Translations under genes and position numbers: made by a program
Part shown: piece by piece, positions 1 to 11,900 of the stretch
Layout: each line of letters begins with the position of its first letter
Position numbering within the stretch: the first letter of the stretch is position 1
Origin: Ceratobasidium sp. AG-K
Taxonomy: Eukaryota; Basidiomycota; Agaricomycetes; Cantharellales; Ceratobasidiaceae
DNA length: 64,000 nt
NCBI GenBank assembly: GCA_037039685.1
Contig: JAWNGF010000002.1
Span: forward strand, 4,774,001-4,838,000
Direction of reading: 5' to 3'
Notes under the pieces: model-generated
What the model saw: only the letters and a program-made list of their open reading frames with translations
Told to the model about the DNA's origin: nothing
The model's database searches: none

Positions 1-1006
1 GAATGGATAGAAACATGAAGTTTGCACCTTCCGATCAACAAAAGTCGCGAATACATCGTTTCCGACCTATCGATAACAACTCAGTGAATATGTGAGTCAC
101 TTTGTGGCACAGCGACCTGCTTACTCTCGGTTGGCCGAAGGTCCTCGTTGCCACGCTCACAGTTGACGGAAGCTGTAGTCGCAGGTACAAGCCGTCTAGC
201 AATGCCAGAGATCCGCCCAGAGAGTGCCCAACCGTGACAACCTTGGTAGCCCCTTTCTTGTTGACGATCTCCTTGACGATCTCCAGGATCACCGTCGCCG
301 TACGTGCATGAGCAGTCTGAAAGCCGATGTGTGCGGTAGCTAGTAGAGGAGCTCCTGGGAAAAGCGCAGCGTTGAGAGGTGCCGGCGCCAACACGAGGTC
401 TGTCAGGACTGCGAATCTGCACCATCCACCAGTAGTAATTCCAGGTGTTAGGGACAGTTGGTGCGAGATCAAATGGCGTACGTATTATTCAGTTCGGTTC
501 CTTCGTGAGCAACGACAATTGACTGCCCCGAAGGCCACCAACCCACGTACCCTGCGCGAATAATTACATGGTGTAAGATACAACGATTCTGAGGCCGTGA
601 GAGCAGAAACTCACAGCGTTGAACTAAACCACCATCTCCGCCACTCGCATACACCTGAAAATCCTTGACCGGCTCGGCGTTACAAGATTCTATTACCAAA
701 GCCATTGAATTGTGACACTGACAGATACATCATACGAGGCTTACTGCAACTCCAGTCCGCTTGGCTGGCCTGCGGACAGTATGTGGCTTGTGCAAACCAG
801 CCGTACGGAATGTGGTCGTCAATATCAGACGTGCTGAGTTGACTAACGGGTCCCGAGCTAAGCAGCGCAGATTCGGTCACAACGGATGATGGGGTAGTGC
901 CGTTTGCGATCGCACGAGCGGAAACCGGAGCCGATAGGGCGGGAGCTGAAAGAACGAGCGACGCTGCGTGCGTGAGCACGGCTGCAAGCCAGAGGTACGC
1001 TGGCAT
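1..1006 (-). CDS. Secreted class 3 lipase, copy 1 (3' end cut by window edge)
   Basis: Predicted extracellular triacylglycerol lipase of the fungal class 3 family (alpha/beta hydrolase). The start ATG at 1006-1004 opens a signal peptide (MPAYLWLAAVLTHAASLVLS). The following exons carry the family blocks in order: IPYGWFAQATYC, FQVYASGGDGG, GYVGWWP, VVAHEGTE and the nucleophile elbow VTVGHSLGG, with Ser as nucleophile. After FGQPR a GTAAGC intron leads to a last visible exon reading VGNDVFATFVD. The catalytic Asp and His exons would lie beyond base 1, so completeness cannot be judged. It is a tandem paralogue of the gene at 1407-2811, with the same intron positions and a shared promoter block. 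Family assignment is firm; substrate is unknown. Confidence 0.88.
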
Positions 1007-1071
1007 GATTAGGGACAAGAAAGGACAGTTAACGGACGAACACTGGGTCCCAGGCATTGCTGGTCGCCCAG

Positions 1072-1127
1072 GCATTATAAGGTAAAAAGTAGCTGAAACA
1101 CCCGCCCGCTTGCCGACGTTCCGCGAA
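1072..1127 (-). promoter_or_regulatory. Core promoter of lipase copy 1, TATA-like element
   Basis: On the minus strand this block holds an A/T-rich TATA-like element, roughly 70 bp upstream of the lipase ATG at 1006. The plus-strand text ATTATAAGGTAAAAAG recurs with one change (ATTATAAGGCAAAAAG) upstream of lipase copy 2, followed in both by similar G/C-rich sequence. The conservation between copies supports a functional core promoter that was duplicated together with the gene. Confidence 0.55.
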
Positions 1128-1406
1128 TTGAGTTTGACCAACTTGTCCCAATCCGAGGCCAAATTTCCAAATCCTTCTCATCCGAGTTTGTATGTGGTTC
1201 TGCTCCCGGGAAAAAGGCCTAGCTCAGAAGTACAGAGTACCATAAATCACCGGGGCGGGTTACCGATAGGTTTTCACACGAGGCTGGGAGTCATTGTGGG
1301 AAAAACTAGATTTGGCGTAGGTGCACGGGGAAGCAATCGGGAGGTTTGATCATTTCATTGGTAAGGGGTATGTATGCGCAAAACGTTCGACAAGTTAGAT
1401 GTGCAG

Positions 1407-2811
1407 TTAAACACAGCTACCAGCACCCAGCGCGATACCACCAGCGTACGTTCCGAAATGTTCGCTCCAGGAGACCCCTCGTTGCGAAACCTCACCGAGA
1501 GAACAGTTTTTATCACCATTGTCGCGGCCTAGATTTCGTAAGAGCTCTCGCCCAACAAAATGTTTCATAGCAGGCTTACCTGAGCAGGCATGCCAAAGGC
1601 CAGCTTCGTTGTGATGCTGTTCTCCATGAGTATGCCTATAACCCAAGAGAACTGTTGATGCATTGAGTACAGTGTCTTTACAGTTGGTTGGATCCACAGT
1701 TAGAGACTCACTCGGTAGCACCTGAACGACTAGGTCGCGTTGATTTGTGATGCGAATCACATCTTTAAGCTAAACGCCAAAGAGCAGATGTTGTTAGTAT
1801 CTTTTCACAAACTGGAAGTTGCAATGCGTACAATGTCATCGAAGAATGCCGCCAACACACGGTTCCCTATCTACGCAGGCAACTCGGTGGATAAGCGAAC
1901 CATTCCAGAAAGATCGGGCGCTACTTACTCTAGGTTGGCCAAAAGTCCTCATCGCCACACTTATATCCAACGGAAGATTTAGTCTCAAGTATAAGGCGTC
2001 CAGAAAAGCCAGTGCCCCGCCCAGAGAGTGTCCAGTGGTCACAATCTTCTGAGCCTCATTCTCGGCGATGAGTTCCCGGACGGCCCTCAGGATTACCTCC
2101 GCTGTATGTTGGTGCGCAAGTTGAAATCCAAGATGCGCCTTGGCCTCTGCGGGGATCCCTGGGAATAAGGTCTGGTTAAGAGGTGCTTGCACCAACATCG
2201 CATCCGTCAAGACAGGGAACCTGTACGTAACCCAGTATGGATTGCAACTGTCAGTGATAAAGTGTGTATAACACCTTCAAAGTGCTTACGTCTTGTTAAA
2301 ATCGGTCCCTTGGTGGGCGACAACAATTGTTTGCCTCGAAGGCCACCAGCCCACATACCCTGAGCGAAAACGCGATGTAAGTACGAGAAGAACTCTAGAC
2401 CAAGAGAGGAAACATACAAAACTGAACAAAATCTCCGTCTCCACCACTCGCATACAGCTGGAAGTCATCGACTGACTCGGCCTTACACGAAGCTGTGGAT
2501 CGGAACTAATAAGTTTCGTCACAAATAAACAAAAATGCATAAAACTTACAGCACTGCCAGCCTTTCAGACTAGCTGGAGAACACCACGCGGCTTGGGCGA
2601 ACCAACCGAATGGGATTTGATCGTCGATCTCAGATGTATTGAGCAGACGAACAGGGCCTTTTTCGGCCCCCAATGCGTCGGCCACTATGGATGGCAATAA
2701 GGTGCCGTCCGTGATGGTACTGGGGACAAGCGGGAGGGAAAGTGTAGGAGCTGAAAGCACAAGACATGCCAGGTGTACTAGCACAGTTGAGAGCCAGAGA
2801 TACGTTTTCAT
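1407..2811 (-). CDS. Secreted class 3 lipase, copy 2 (complete)
   Basis: Complete predicted secreted lipase of about 330-340 residues in roughly eight exons. The ATG at 2811 begins a signal peptide (MKTYLWLSTVLVHLACLVLS). Family motifs follow in order: IPFGWFAQAAWC, FQLYASGGDGD, GYVGWWPS, VVAHQGTD and the nucleophile elbow VTTGHSLGG. Then comes FGQPR joined across an intron to IGNRVLAAFFDD, the acidic region ITNQRDLVVQVLP with the likely catalytic Asp, and YRHTHGE with the likely catalytic His. The C-terminus is Cys-containing and ends at a TAA (1407-1409). The in-frame splices and intact Ser/Asp/His set argue for a functional enzyme. It lies head-to-tail with copy 1, 400 bp apart. Substrate and induction are not visible from sequence. 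Confidence 0.9.
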
Positions 2812-2883
2812 AATTAGAAGACACAACGAGGAAGGACAGGAAAGGAGAAAATGCCACCGCTGAACCTCATAGGCCAGTCAGCC

Positions 2884-2935
2884 TATTATAAGGCAAAAAG
2901 GCTGCCGAGACGCCCATCCGTTTCCTGACATCTAG
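2884..2935 (-). promoter_or_regulatory. Core promoter of lipase copy 2, TATA-like element
   Basis: A TATTATAAGG element (plus-strand text) lies about 75 bp upstream of the ATG at 2811. It is nearly identical to the block upstream of lipase copy 1, including the flanking AAAAAG tract and a G/C-rich tail. Confidence 0.55.
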
Positions 2936-4293
2936 CAACAGGAATGTTCAAGAATTGTCTTAGCCAGACATAATTGCCAAAGCCTGCTGATTCGAATTTG
3001 TCCAGGACCTGTCCCAGGAAAAAAATCGACGGGAATGTCAAACAGGTAGACCGAGAACACTCAGGTTGGGTTGATGATAATTAACGGCAGGCCTAACTCG
3101 GGCTAGCTCCCATGATAGTTTCAATAGGTGCATATTTCGATGTCGCCAAGTCGGAAAACGATTTGGTTTACCCAACGGGTGAGGGATAGGCACCTAAGAT
3201 ATCGACTCGTTGAGCTGAAATGGAATCGGGATATTGTGCGAGCTGGTCACAGGCGCGCCGCGTCGGCATTAAGCAAGCGTATTAGAAACAATAGTGTCGC
3301 GTCTTGTAGCAGTTCGTATTTATACGCATAAAACCTCGTAATCAACGGAACGCGGACAGCTTGAGATTCCCCGCCACGAATGAGTGCGTGGAAGCAGATC
3401 TTAGGAGACCAGTAGTGGAACACCGACAGAACGGAGATTGAGGTTTCCTATGAAGCTGAAGCGCCAGGCGGTAATTGATGCAGAGGGAGAAGGTTTGCCA
3501 GGTGAGAGCTCTGCAGCAAATCCCTCCTTATTGGCCCATAGCGAACCGTGGTAATCCGAGTCCAATCCAGGCGTGAGGTTCCAAATTGGCGCCTTTAGCA
3601 GACGCAGTTGATACCTAATGAGCGCCAAACCCAGGAGTATATGCGCCGAGATGCGATCAATCGTCGGCGCTGATGGTGTTAAAGTTTCCTTGGTATGCCA
3701 TTACCAGAGCGTACCGCCGAGCCGGCAAGCCTATCGAAGTCCAGAGTCGCCATGCAAGTCCTCGATTCCTCGATTGGTCAAATCTCCGCTCTCGGGCCAT
3801 GCACCGAAGCGGCTGTACAACTTTCGCTAGTGGTAAGCCCTTCACGCCCTGGATGCCACGACCAAGGCAGTCTCCAAGTCCAAACCTTTTGTCGTTGCAA
3901 GATATTGTTCTGCTACTCACCTCCTGAGAGCCTATTTCCGCGATGGGCCTAGGTTTGAAAGTTTGATTGCATGCTCACCTGACCTTGGCTGATCCGTGAT
4001 CATGAGTGGGTTCTCGCTCTCATGGCCTACGTCAACTCTGATCTACGAATGATATAGTCGGGACGGTGGGTGAAAAAAAAACGAGCGGGTGCTTCTATTA
4101 CGAGTGCAGAATATGACGATGGCTCGCCAAGGGCAAGCGAAACGAGTATGCTCGGGAAACAGAGAGAAAGACAATATGAATGTATGTGGTGGTAACTGGA
4201 GTAACAGGCTGGGGGTATGCCGGTTTTGTACGGTGATGATCAGGAAAAAAAGGAGTGTACAGGTCTGTGTCACTAGTAATATATGAATGCAGC
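2936..4293. other. Intergenic, 1.36 kb
   Basis: Lies upstream of lipase copy 2 and downstream of the hypothetical gene at 4294-5221. Only short open frames without recognisable motifs or consistent splice signals were seen, plus an A8-9 run near 4075. No gene is called. Confidence 0.5.
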
Positions 4294-5221
4294 CTAGCGT
4301 TGGGCCAAGATCCGGCTGGACACAATTGCTCCATCAACTGCTGAGAGCCTAGTGATATTGGTTGAGTACTTGGGTTCGGTCATCGATTGATATACTCACC
4401 ATCTCTCCGGGACACGCGGTCCGGTAGCGCGAACATCCGACACCGAAGCAGAACGAGGACGGACATGAGCACGATCCGAGACAGGAGGATTGGCAAGCGG
4501 GACGCGCTGAATCTCGACGCGCGAGATTCTCGGATGGCCAGGGATACGACGCGCCGAGGAAGCCACCCTCAACTCAGGCCCAACCCGCGGCAGGAAGTGC
4601 GGACGCTCGTATGACTGGTAATAGTTGAACAGGCGCTCGTCATCGCCACGTTGAATAACCACCTCGGGAGCGTCGGAGGACGGGTGTTCGGGTAACTCGT
4701 CGATCTCTGGCGCAATGGATTGACGAAGGGGCGAGCTGGGCTGATGGGTTGCCAATGGACGGCCATCGGACTCGGACCGAGGCACTTCTATGCGAACAAA
4801 GTCGTCAAACTCGTTCGATGCCGGCTCGGCGACCTGCGGCGAGAGCGAGGGGGAGGATGGTGTTTGTAGGCGCTCGCGGGGGACCCGTCGCAACGTTGGG
4901 TACTCTTCATCTTCCGTGGCGGCCGACGAGGACGACTCGGAGGTGAGCTCTGAGATCGCATCGGCGTCATCGGGCAGAGGAGGGCGTCCCTCCTTGTCGA
5001 GGAAGGCCTCGTAGACCATATTAAGACCGCTGAGATCATCCGAGTCGGGGTCGAATGCTTCATCTGAGGGGCAGTAAGCCTCTTGCGCGTTGGGAGCCAA
5101 CGAACACGGAGCTCCGTGCGTCTTAAACCAACATACCAGCCCATGTCTGAAAGGTCTTGACCTCGGGAACTGGCTCCGCCTTTTGGTATTTAGGAGCAGA
5201 TGAAAAGTGTAGGCGACCCAT
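4294..5221 (-). CDS. Hypothetical acidic, disordered protein
   Basis: Not recognised. The three-exon model starts at ATG 5221 (MGRLHFSSAPKYQKAEP), splices through a 54-nt GTATGT intron into EAYCPSDEAFDPDSDD and a 200-residue main exon. It then uses a canonical GTGAGT donor at the apparent stop near 4396, and an acceptor after a TACTCAAC-like branch site, to add a short final exon ending LSAVDGAIVSSRILAQR and TAG at 4294. The protein is rich in Ser, Pro, Arg and acidic residues and is largely low complexity, with no signal peptide, membrane segment or catalytic motif. It may share a promoter region with the membrane-protein gene at 5886. A stop at 4396 without the last intron is the alternative. 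Confidence 0.6.
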
Positions 5222-5885
5222 GTTTGTGGCTAAGGATACTTCAACTAGGGATCTAGGAGATCCTTGAGCATGGTGCCAAAAATGGACTAGTGTGGCTTAC
5301 TTTAGGTGGTTTTACAATGCAGGACACAAATACAGAATACAAAGTAGAAAAGCCACGAACGGATGCGAGGATGTGGTGGTGAGCAAAGACGAGACGTCGG
5401 TTGGATATAAAAAAACGGCATTCGGATATTTTGCATCAGGGCAGGTCACATCTTGCTTCTTTCGATCTAGCCAATTGGGGAACGCGCAGTGATGCTCTAG
5501 AACATCTGAGTTCAACTTGGAGACCAGACTAAGTTCGTACCCGCCGATGGCAATAACCTCGAGCTCGTCGTCTAATAGTTATGTGTGTTTGCGCCCGCGA
5601 CCAAGTGTACTGGTTTGCTCCAACCATCGGTATCCTCAACGTCGGCAGGGCCACAATGACAGCGCTTGTTTTCTATTGAAGCGAACCGGAGCAGAACCGG
5701 CTGTCAAAGGATGAGTGTGGCGCATCCTCCACACCCACCACTCCGCCTCTTGGCACAAAACCCCGCCAGCGCAGCTCTGGGATCAGACCTCCAGCTTGCT
5801 ACAACTCCGCTGCCGACGAGCGTCAATCCACCCTTTGGGCCTTTTTTCGACCCGACTCTATCCCCACGTTTGTTCGACCTCGGCC
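5222..5885. promoter_or_regulatory. Divergent intergenic region
   Basis: 664 bp between the minus-strand hypothetical gene (ATG 5221) and the plus-strand membrane-protein gene (ATG 5886), so it must hold both promoters. Only short open frames without motifs were seen, and no clear TATA box could be assigned. Confidence 0.4.
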
Positions 5886-7638
5886 ATGTCGACCCACGAC
5901 ATCACCATCGACGACGGGTGTCCTCTTATTTCTTATTCCGGTGACTGGAATGATTCTACCAATCAGGAGATTGTCGGGGATTACTGGTTAAACACATATC
6001 ACTCGACCGAGGAAGTCGGGGCAAGCGCTTCGTTCAAGTTTACGGGACAGCAGTCTATTTATACGGGTGTGTAATTCCCTTGGCTGCGTGGCCCAAGCAG
6101 TCACTGACACGCCCACTTGTCCTTGCCACTCGTAGCTCAAAACGTTCAAGTCATGTACGTTTTTACAGTTACAACATTGAAAATACACTAAATTGAGTAT
6201 TTAATCCCATTTCAATAGGGAACATACGATGTCGATATTGACGGTGCCTCGCTTGGTCAATTTGACGGCTCGAGTACAAAGTCGAAAGCATGGTACTGCT
6301 CGCCTCTGCCGAGAGACTGACATGGGGAGAGCATACGGTACGTCCTACCCGAACGAATTGATTCAGCCTACCGAACGACTATCATGTAGGTCACCATTAC
6401 AAATTCGGATCCTCGTGGCAGATTTCTAGACCTCGACCAGATTAGGTGGACGACTGGAAAGCCTGGACTGTGAGTTCGTTTTCGTGAGTGCAAATGCCAG
6501 CACATCATTGAGATTATGCGCATAGGTCCTCAATAACCAATTCAACCGAGATCGACGACGCTGATGGATCTGTGTCGTACACTCCTGCTGAAAACTGGAG
6601 TGATGACGATCCAACCGAGCAAACAGGAGCATACCATGAAAACACAGTCCAGTGCGTAATAACACGTCTTGCCTGCTGGTGTTAGCCTAACACTGCGCTT
6701 TAGCTTCACTTCGACTGTTGGGTCGGCGGTCTCGTTCGCTTCAATGGTATGTGTGCTAACCTACAATAGTCATCCTGTTTAGACAACTTTTTGTAGGAAA
6801 TGCCGTCTACGTATTTGGGTCTACCGATAGCTTTTCAGGAGCTTACGACGCACAAATTGATGGAAAAACTGCTGTGGCTCTGGAAGGCACAACGACAACT
6901 TTTCGACAACCGGCCCTACTTGTAAGCACTATCCAAACAACCGAATGTTTCGCCTTCTGACAGTTTGCAGTATTATGTTGACGGACTGGACTCGGGCGAC
7001 CATACGTTGACCCTGACGAACCGACAACAAGGTTCATTCCTACGATTCGACTATGCAGTCGCATCGACGTGGGCAGAGAGGTACGCGCCCATGCCTCGAA
7101 CCTTAGAGCAGGCACCCACGTGTCCTAAAATAGCACTTCATCTGGGAACGCCGATCCAGACACCCCATCAAGCGCCCCAGTATCTGTTCAGGCAGTACAA
7201 TCCGCGTCGAAAACGGCTGTCATTATAGGAAGCACAGTAGGAGGAGTAGTAGGACTGCTACTACTGATTCTATTCGCGCTCTGCTTTATGCGTCTCAGAC
7301 GTGCTGCAATCATGGATGAAAGTCGCTCGGATCTTAAAGTGGTCGTTGACGGACCAGACTCGGCCTCGAAAAAACCTCGCCCACTCTCAGCATGGTCCTG
7401 GAATCCGCAGCGGTCGTGGATGGGAGACAGACCCGTATCGGCCGTTTCAGGGGCTTCCAGTCCGGGTATCGCAGGCGTTGGCGCGCATAGGTGAGCACGT
7501 ATGTTAGAGGATGATTGATTCCATGGCTAAGCGACGTCCAGCGGGAGCGGGTGGACCCTCAAGAGGCGATCAGCACAGCAGTATGGCAAGGTCGAAAAAG
7601 CGTATCCCTCAAGCACTCTTATGCCTCCTTCCCGGTGA
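5886..7638 (+). CDS. Single-pass membrane protein with beta-rich ectodomain (two apparent frame breaks)
   Basis: Multi-exon gene starting at ATG 5886 (MSTHDITIDDGCPLISYSG). The ectodomain has two similar halves, each with a Y-D-x-x-I-D-G strand (YDVDIDGASLGQF; YDAQIDGKTAV) followed by a G-x-H-T-x-T-x-T/L-x-N strand (WGEHTVTITN; SGDHTLTLTN). This is the pattern of the repeated beta-sandwich ectodomains seen in many Agaricomycete type I membrane proteins. A stalk rich in Ser and Ala precedes a clear transmembrane helix of Val, Gly and Leu (about 7215-7290), then a basic cytosolic tail that splices to a TGA at 7636-7638. Two exons do not close in frame: near 6290 and near 6741 (GCTTCAATGG, where one more T would restore the frame). 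The gene is therefore either a young pseudogene or carries sequence errors. No signal peptide was identified. Function unknown. Confidence 0.65.
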
Positions 7639-7961
7639 CTCCTCTCCGGGGTTCTGAACTTACAATCCTAGCGTTTGGATAGAAACCCCCGGATATATTC
7701 CTGTTGGTGCTTAATGGCCACAATTGCCTTGTCTGTGTTTGTGTGGCGGTTGACTATGATCGTCGCATGACCTACAATGCTTTCCTGTCTTGGTTTCAAA
7801 TATCGAACTGTAGTGTATTGGTTTGTACTCCCTCCGTATTGCAATGGACTTGATTTGGTGCTCCGTCAGTGACAATCGTCCAAAGCACAGACTGAACCGC
7901 AAATACGCTCGTATACTATCTCGTACCCCAAACGACGATCACATTCAACTAAAGTAAATAC

Positions 7962-8174
7962 ATGGCCACACCACTCCAGTCCCTCCCCCGCATCGAACCA
8001 GCCCCAGATCATATTGTGAGCTCCAGACTAAAAACAAAGCAAGTGATGAACGCACTCGACATGTTAGAGCACCCGGGCGTTGCTGCGGGTGCGCACGACA
8101 CGCCACTGGCCAGGGACTCCCCGCATCCGGAGCGTGCTGGTGTGAGAGAGAAGCACAACAAAGGTTGCAAGTAA
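7962..8174 (+). CDS. Possible small ORF, 70 codons
   Basis: An ATG at 7962 opens a 70-codon frame ending in TAA at 8172-8174. Codon composition looks fairly gene-like, but there is no recognised domain, signal peptide or membrane segment and no clear promoter. It sits alone in the 1.28 kb between the membrane-protein gene and the DUF2235 gene. It could be a chance frame; the rest of 7639-8920 shows nothing recognisable. Confidence 0.22.
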   Translation: MATPLQSLPRIEPAPDHIVSSRLKTKQVMNALDMLEHPGVAAGAHDTPLARDSPHPERAGVREKHNKGCK

Positions 8175-8920
8175 AGAGGCGGTGGAGGTGAGAGGAGGGT
8201 GAAGAAACTCCCTCCTCCGACGGGTTATATATCTCGAGACTCAGGAGCTCGACGTTTGTTGATGTTTACTTCCACGTGCGGGCGCCCCCTGTTTACGCTC
8301 TGCCGAAGCAAAATCAGGTGATGTGCCGCGAGTGAGTTGAAAAGGCCCGCCAAGGGTGGGAGAAGCGCGAGCTCTGGACTTGTGGCGAGACACCTCCCCC
8401 TATCTAAATGGCACGAGAATCTGTGGTCTCGAATAGCCGTATAGGCATATTTAAACCACGATTTTGTTTTATGGGTAAAACTAAAAAGGCTGAACCTCTG
8501 AAGTTGAGCTATTTTTGCTTGTAGTGCCCGGTTACCGACCAAGGATAGTTTACATCCTCTTCTGCGTTTATTTGCGATTGAGAAAGTGGAATATATGCAC
8601 AAATATTGTCCCAATGTAACGCAAGAAATCCTCTATATTACCCCGGCCAGCTCAGGAGCATACATATGTGCGGGCCAGTTTGCATATGCGCTGGGCATGC
8701 TTGATATCTATGGGACATCCATAGTTCCATATACTCATACTCCCACCTTTGCACGCTCAGACAATCCGCATATACCCAGAAACCTAAACTTTTTTCATTT
8801 GTCTCTCCTCCACAGAAACTCTCGCAGGCCGCGCCAACCGCCTGAACCTTGTCGTAATTAGGAAGATATGGAATGAACGTTGTTTATTACACGGACCAAA
8901 GTACAGTACATGCAGAATGT

Positions 8921-11900
8921 TCAGCGAGCAGGGCCCTCAGAGGCGTCAACTCTAGGCACTGTGTTTGACGAGGAGTTATCACGAAGGTACTCTGGCGCGT
9001 CCGAAGAGCTGTTCCCGGCGTTGGATGTTTCAAAGTGAACTCCGGGTGCTAAATTAAGTTTTGCATCACTTTGATTATTTTCTGAATTGTAGGGGTTCAG
9101 TTTACTCACGCTGGCTGGGTGGAGAGTCTATTGAATCGTCTTCTGATAATGCATCTTGGATATCAGCTACGCGATGGTGCGAGTCAGTGCGGGAATATCT
9201 GGGCAACCCGGTTGGCTTTACAGTATCCATGAAGATCTTTCATAAGTTGCTGCGCTGCGCGATCGAGCTCCACCGAGACAGGCCCATCAGTCAAACGCGC
9301 CACTGAATTATAGCCGTTTGTGTTGATCATGTGAGCCCGAAAATTATCTACAGAACTGTTATGAGTCCAAATTACTTGCAAGGGCTTCGAAACATCATCA
9401 GTAGACTCTCTCACCATGCGGGGAAAGTACTTTGATTATATCAAACGCTTTCATTGTAATATCAATTCGTATTTTAGAGTGGGGGCCTATCGCAATTTTG
9501 GAGGTTTAAGTCAAATTTCGTTCCCAGAACTAAATGAACCGACCATATGAGTCTGATTGGAGTGCGTTATTGAGCAGGTTGCCCAAAGCAGTTACAATCA
9601 ACCACACGGACCCTTCACCCTTTAGGTGGTTACCTAATGCGTGCTCCTTATCAATATATATATATCTTACTCAGTAAGCGCGGTACGCTCACCAGCGGCT
9701 GCGAGTTTTAAAACAATACTAATAGCAGTGTAGACTATCATTGTGTCGTCGCCTCTCATTGACTCTAACATCGTGAAGATAACGCCCCGAGGAATCGCAT
9801 GGGACTCTTTCAATCATAGATTAACCGGATAAGCATCAATAGGCGGGCGGTATATCAAGATGCTGACCTAGAGAAGCCATACGTTCTATTGCTACTAGAG
9901 CATCAAGGTCTGCTCCTTTTTCCACTGCGTTGAATAAATAATTGACCAAGTCCTGATTCACGAGCTCGCCTGCAAGCAGAGAATTTGAGTTGAAACGATG
10001 GATATACTTACATGCGTTATACTTACGGTGCGGTGTAATTGCTTGCAGTGCGCTCATAATCGCTGGGGCAAGCTGATTGTGCCTCAATAACTGAACAAGC
10101 TCTGTAGGTACGTTATGTTGGACTAATAAATGTCTTAAGTCCTCTGGAGGCATTAGAAGCGGATACACATGAGACTATTTAAGAAGAAATTGTATAGCTG
10201 TATCGCACTGAGGCTTACCGGAGGTCACATGCGAGGCAATAAACTCAATTGATGCTTGAACTGATCCGATGTTTTTGCTTTTCAGAAGCGATACAATTTG
10301 AGCGAATACCTCTTGTACACCATTGCTGCCTCGGATTTCGTCTGAATTTGCCGAACAATAAGCAGACGTAAGAGAATATAACGATTGGAGTTGCTGACCA
10401 TGTTCGATCAGGTTTCCAATAACACGTATAGCATTCGGGTGCTCCGGTACCAAACGCTTTATTCTCTCGAAAAGCTGTGGGACTGAGTCTAACAATAGTT
10501 TCCCGAGGCCGCCTTCATTCAGTTGTTTTCGATCAACATCCGCGGTATAAGTTGTGTGAGTCCAATGTTGTAAAACATACCGTGGCTACTTAACAACGCA
10601 ATGGTTGCCAATAATTCGTCCAATAACAACTCGTTATCACTTCCTGAACCATTGGCCGCGAAGAAGGAGGCTAGTTTCTGCCCTATGTCTTTCTTCGAAA
10701 GGGAGTACTGGAAGCCATCTGATTATGGTGCCGTAGAAAATTGTCAGTGTATCGCGAGTCATAGCTGCAATAGCAGGGTTCAGTCGATGCCATCCTGATG
10801 CCTACCAATCTTGCAAAATGCTCTAATAGCCCTCAAAACACCTATGACAAGCTTCGAGTCGGTCTCCTCAACTTGTAAAAAGGCTACAAGTTTTGAGGCG
10901 GCAACATCGCTAGATGAGGAAAGCCCTATTTGAACGATTCCTATTAACCAAGTGTGTCAATCCACGTTGCTTTATGAATGATAACCGTATACTTCGTTGG
11001 CATCAAACATGCAGATTACAATTATTTACCATTGTTGCTTTCCACAATCTTGGTAATCAACTCTATGGTTTTTAGTGATAGATCTAAACCGCGTTGCATT
11101 TGTTTAAGTAGTCCTCTATAAGTACAAGTGTTCACTACTTGAAATCGAACTTACGTGACGGTATGTCGGAATCATTTCGGTGAAGCGCATCTCGATCCGA
11201 TTGAGAGGGACTTCTAACTGGTTGAGTACCATTAGCGTTGACCTGTGCAGGGGGGCTAGGGATCAATAGCGGGAGATCTTCAATGAGATTTGATCTCCAA
11301 TATATGGCTCTTCCATGCTCTATAATTTGCCGTAGATTGTCAGAGTGAGTCATGCCAACGTAGCTTTCTGATCCAAATTCCGCCGGGACCGTGTGGCTCG
11401 TTACGTCAAATGCTCTTACTCACTTGTCAAAAGCTCGGACATAACCAACATAACAACTGCAGCCAGTTTGACTGGTGGCTGAGTTTGCTGTTTGCTTGAC
11501 GAACCCCCAGCATTAGCCATTCCAGGCGCCCCCTTCAATGCTACAACCCGTATAATCAGTATAATATGCGCATATAAGCACTATTCGGCTCATTGACCAA
11601 ATCTAGTCCTCAGCCATGAAGTTGGCTTGGGCGAGAGTTCTCTAACCCAGTTGATCAGAGGTGCATGTGAAGTTACGGATGACTCTTGCTGCTGTTCGTC
11701 GGTGAGAGCTTGAGACAGAAGCTAGGTAAGAACTGGATAGATTCCAATATCTAGTTTTTACGCACGGGGATCGCCTGGCCTCAGTGCACATAAATAGAAT
11801 AACTTCTGCACACGAGGTAGCACAGCTGAAATAGTGTCGAGGTTCTTGGCTATAAAGAGGACATCTGTCTATATGGGTAAGCCTGCGAGCTCCATCAGCA

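Noticed and set aside
9184..9417. Stand-alone small gene and a suspected frameshift at 9200
   Set aside because: A GTAAAG..GTAG intron restores the frame; the segment is a C-terminal exon of the DUF2235 fusion gene.
9654..9665. (AT)n tract as a promoter
   Set aside because: Lies inside an intron of the DUF2235 fusion gene and is a plain microsatellite.
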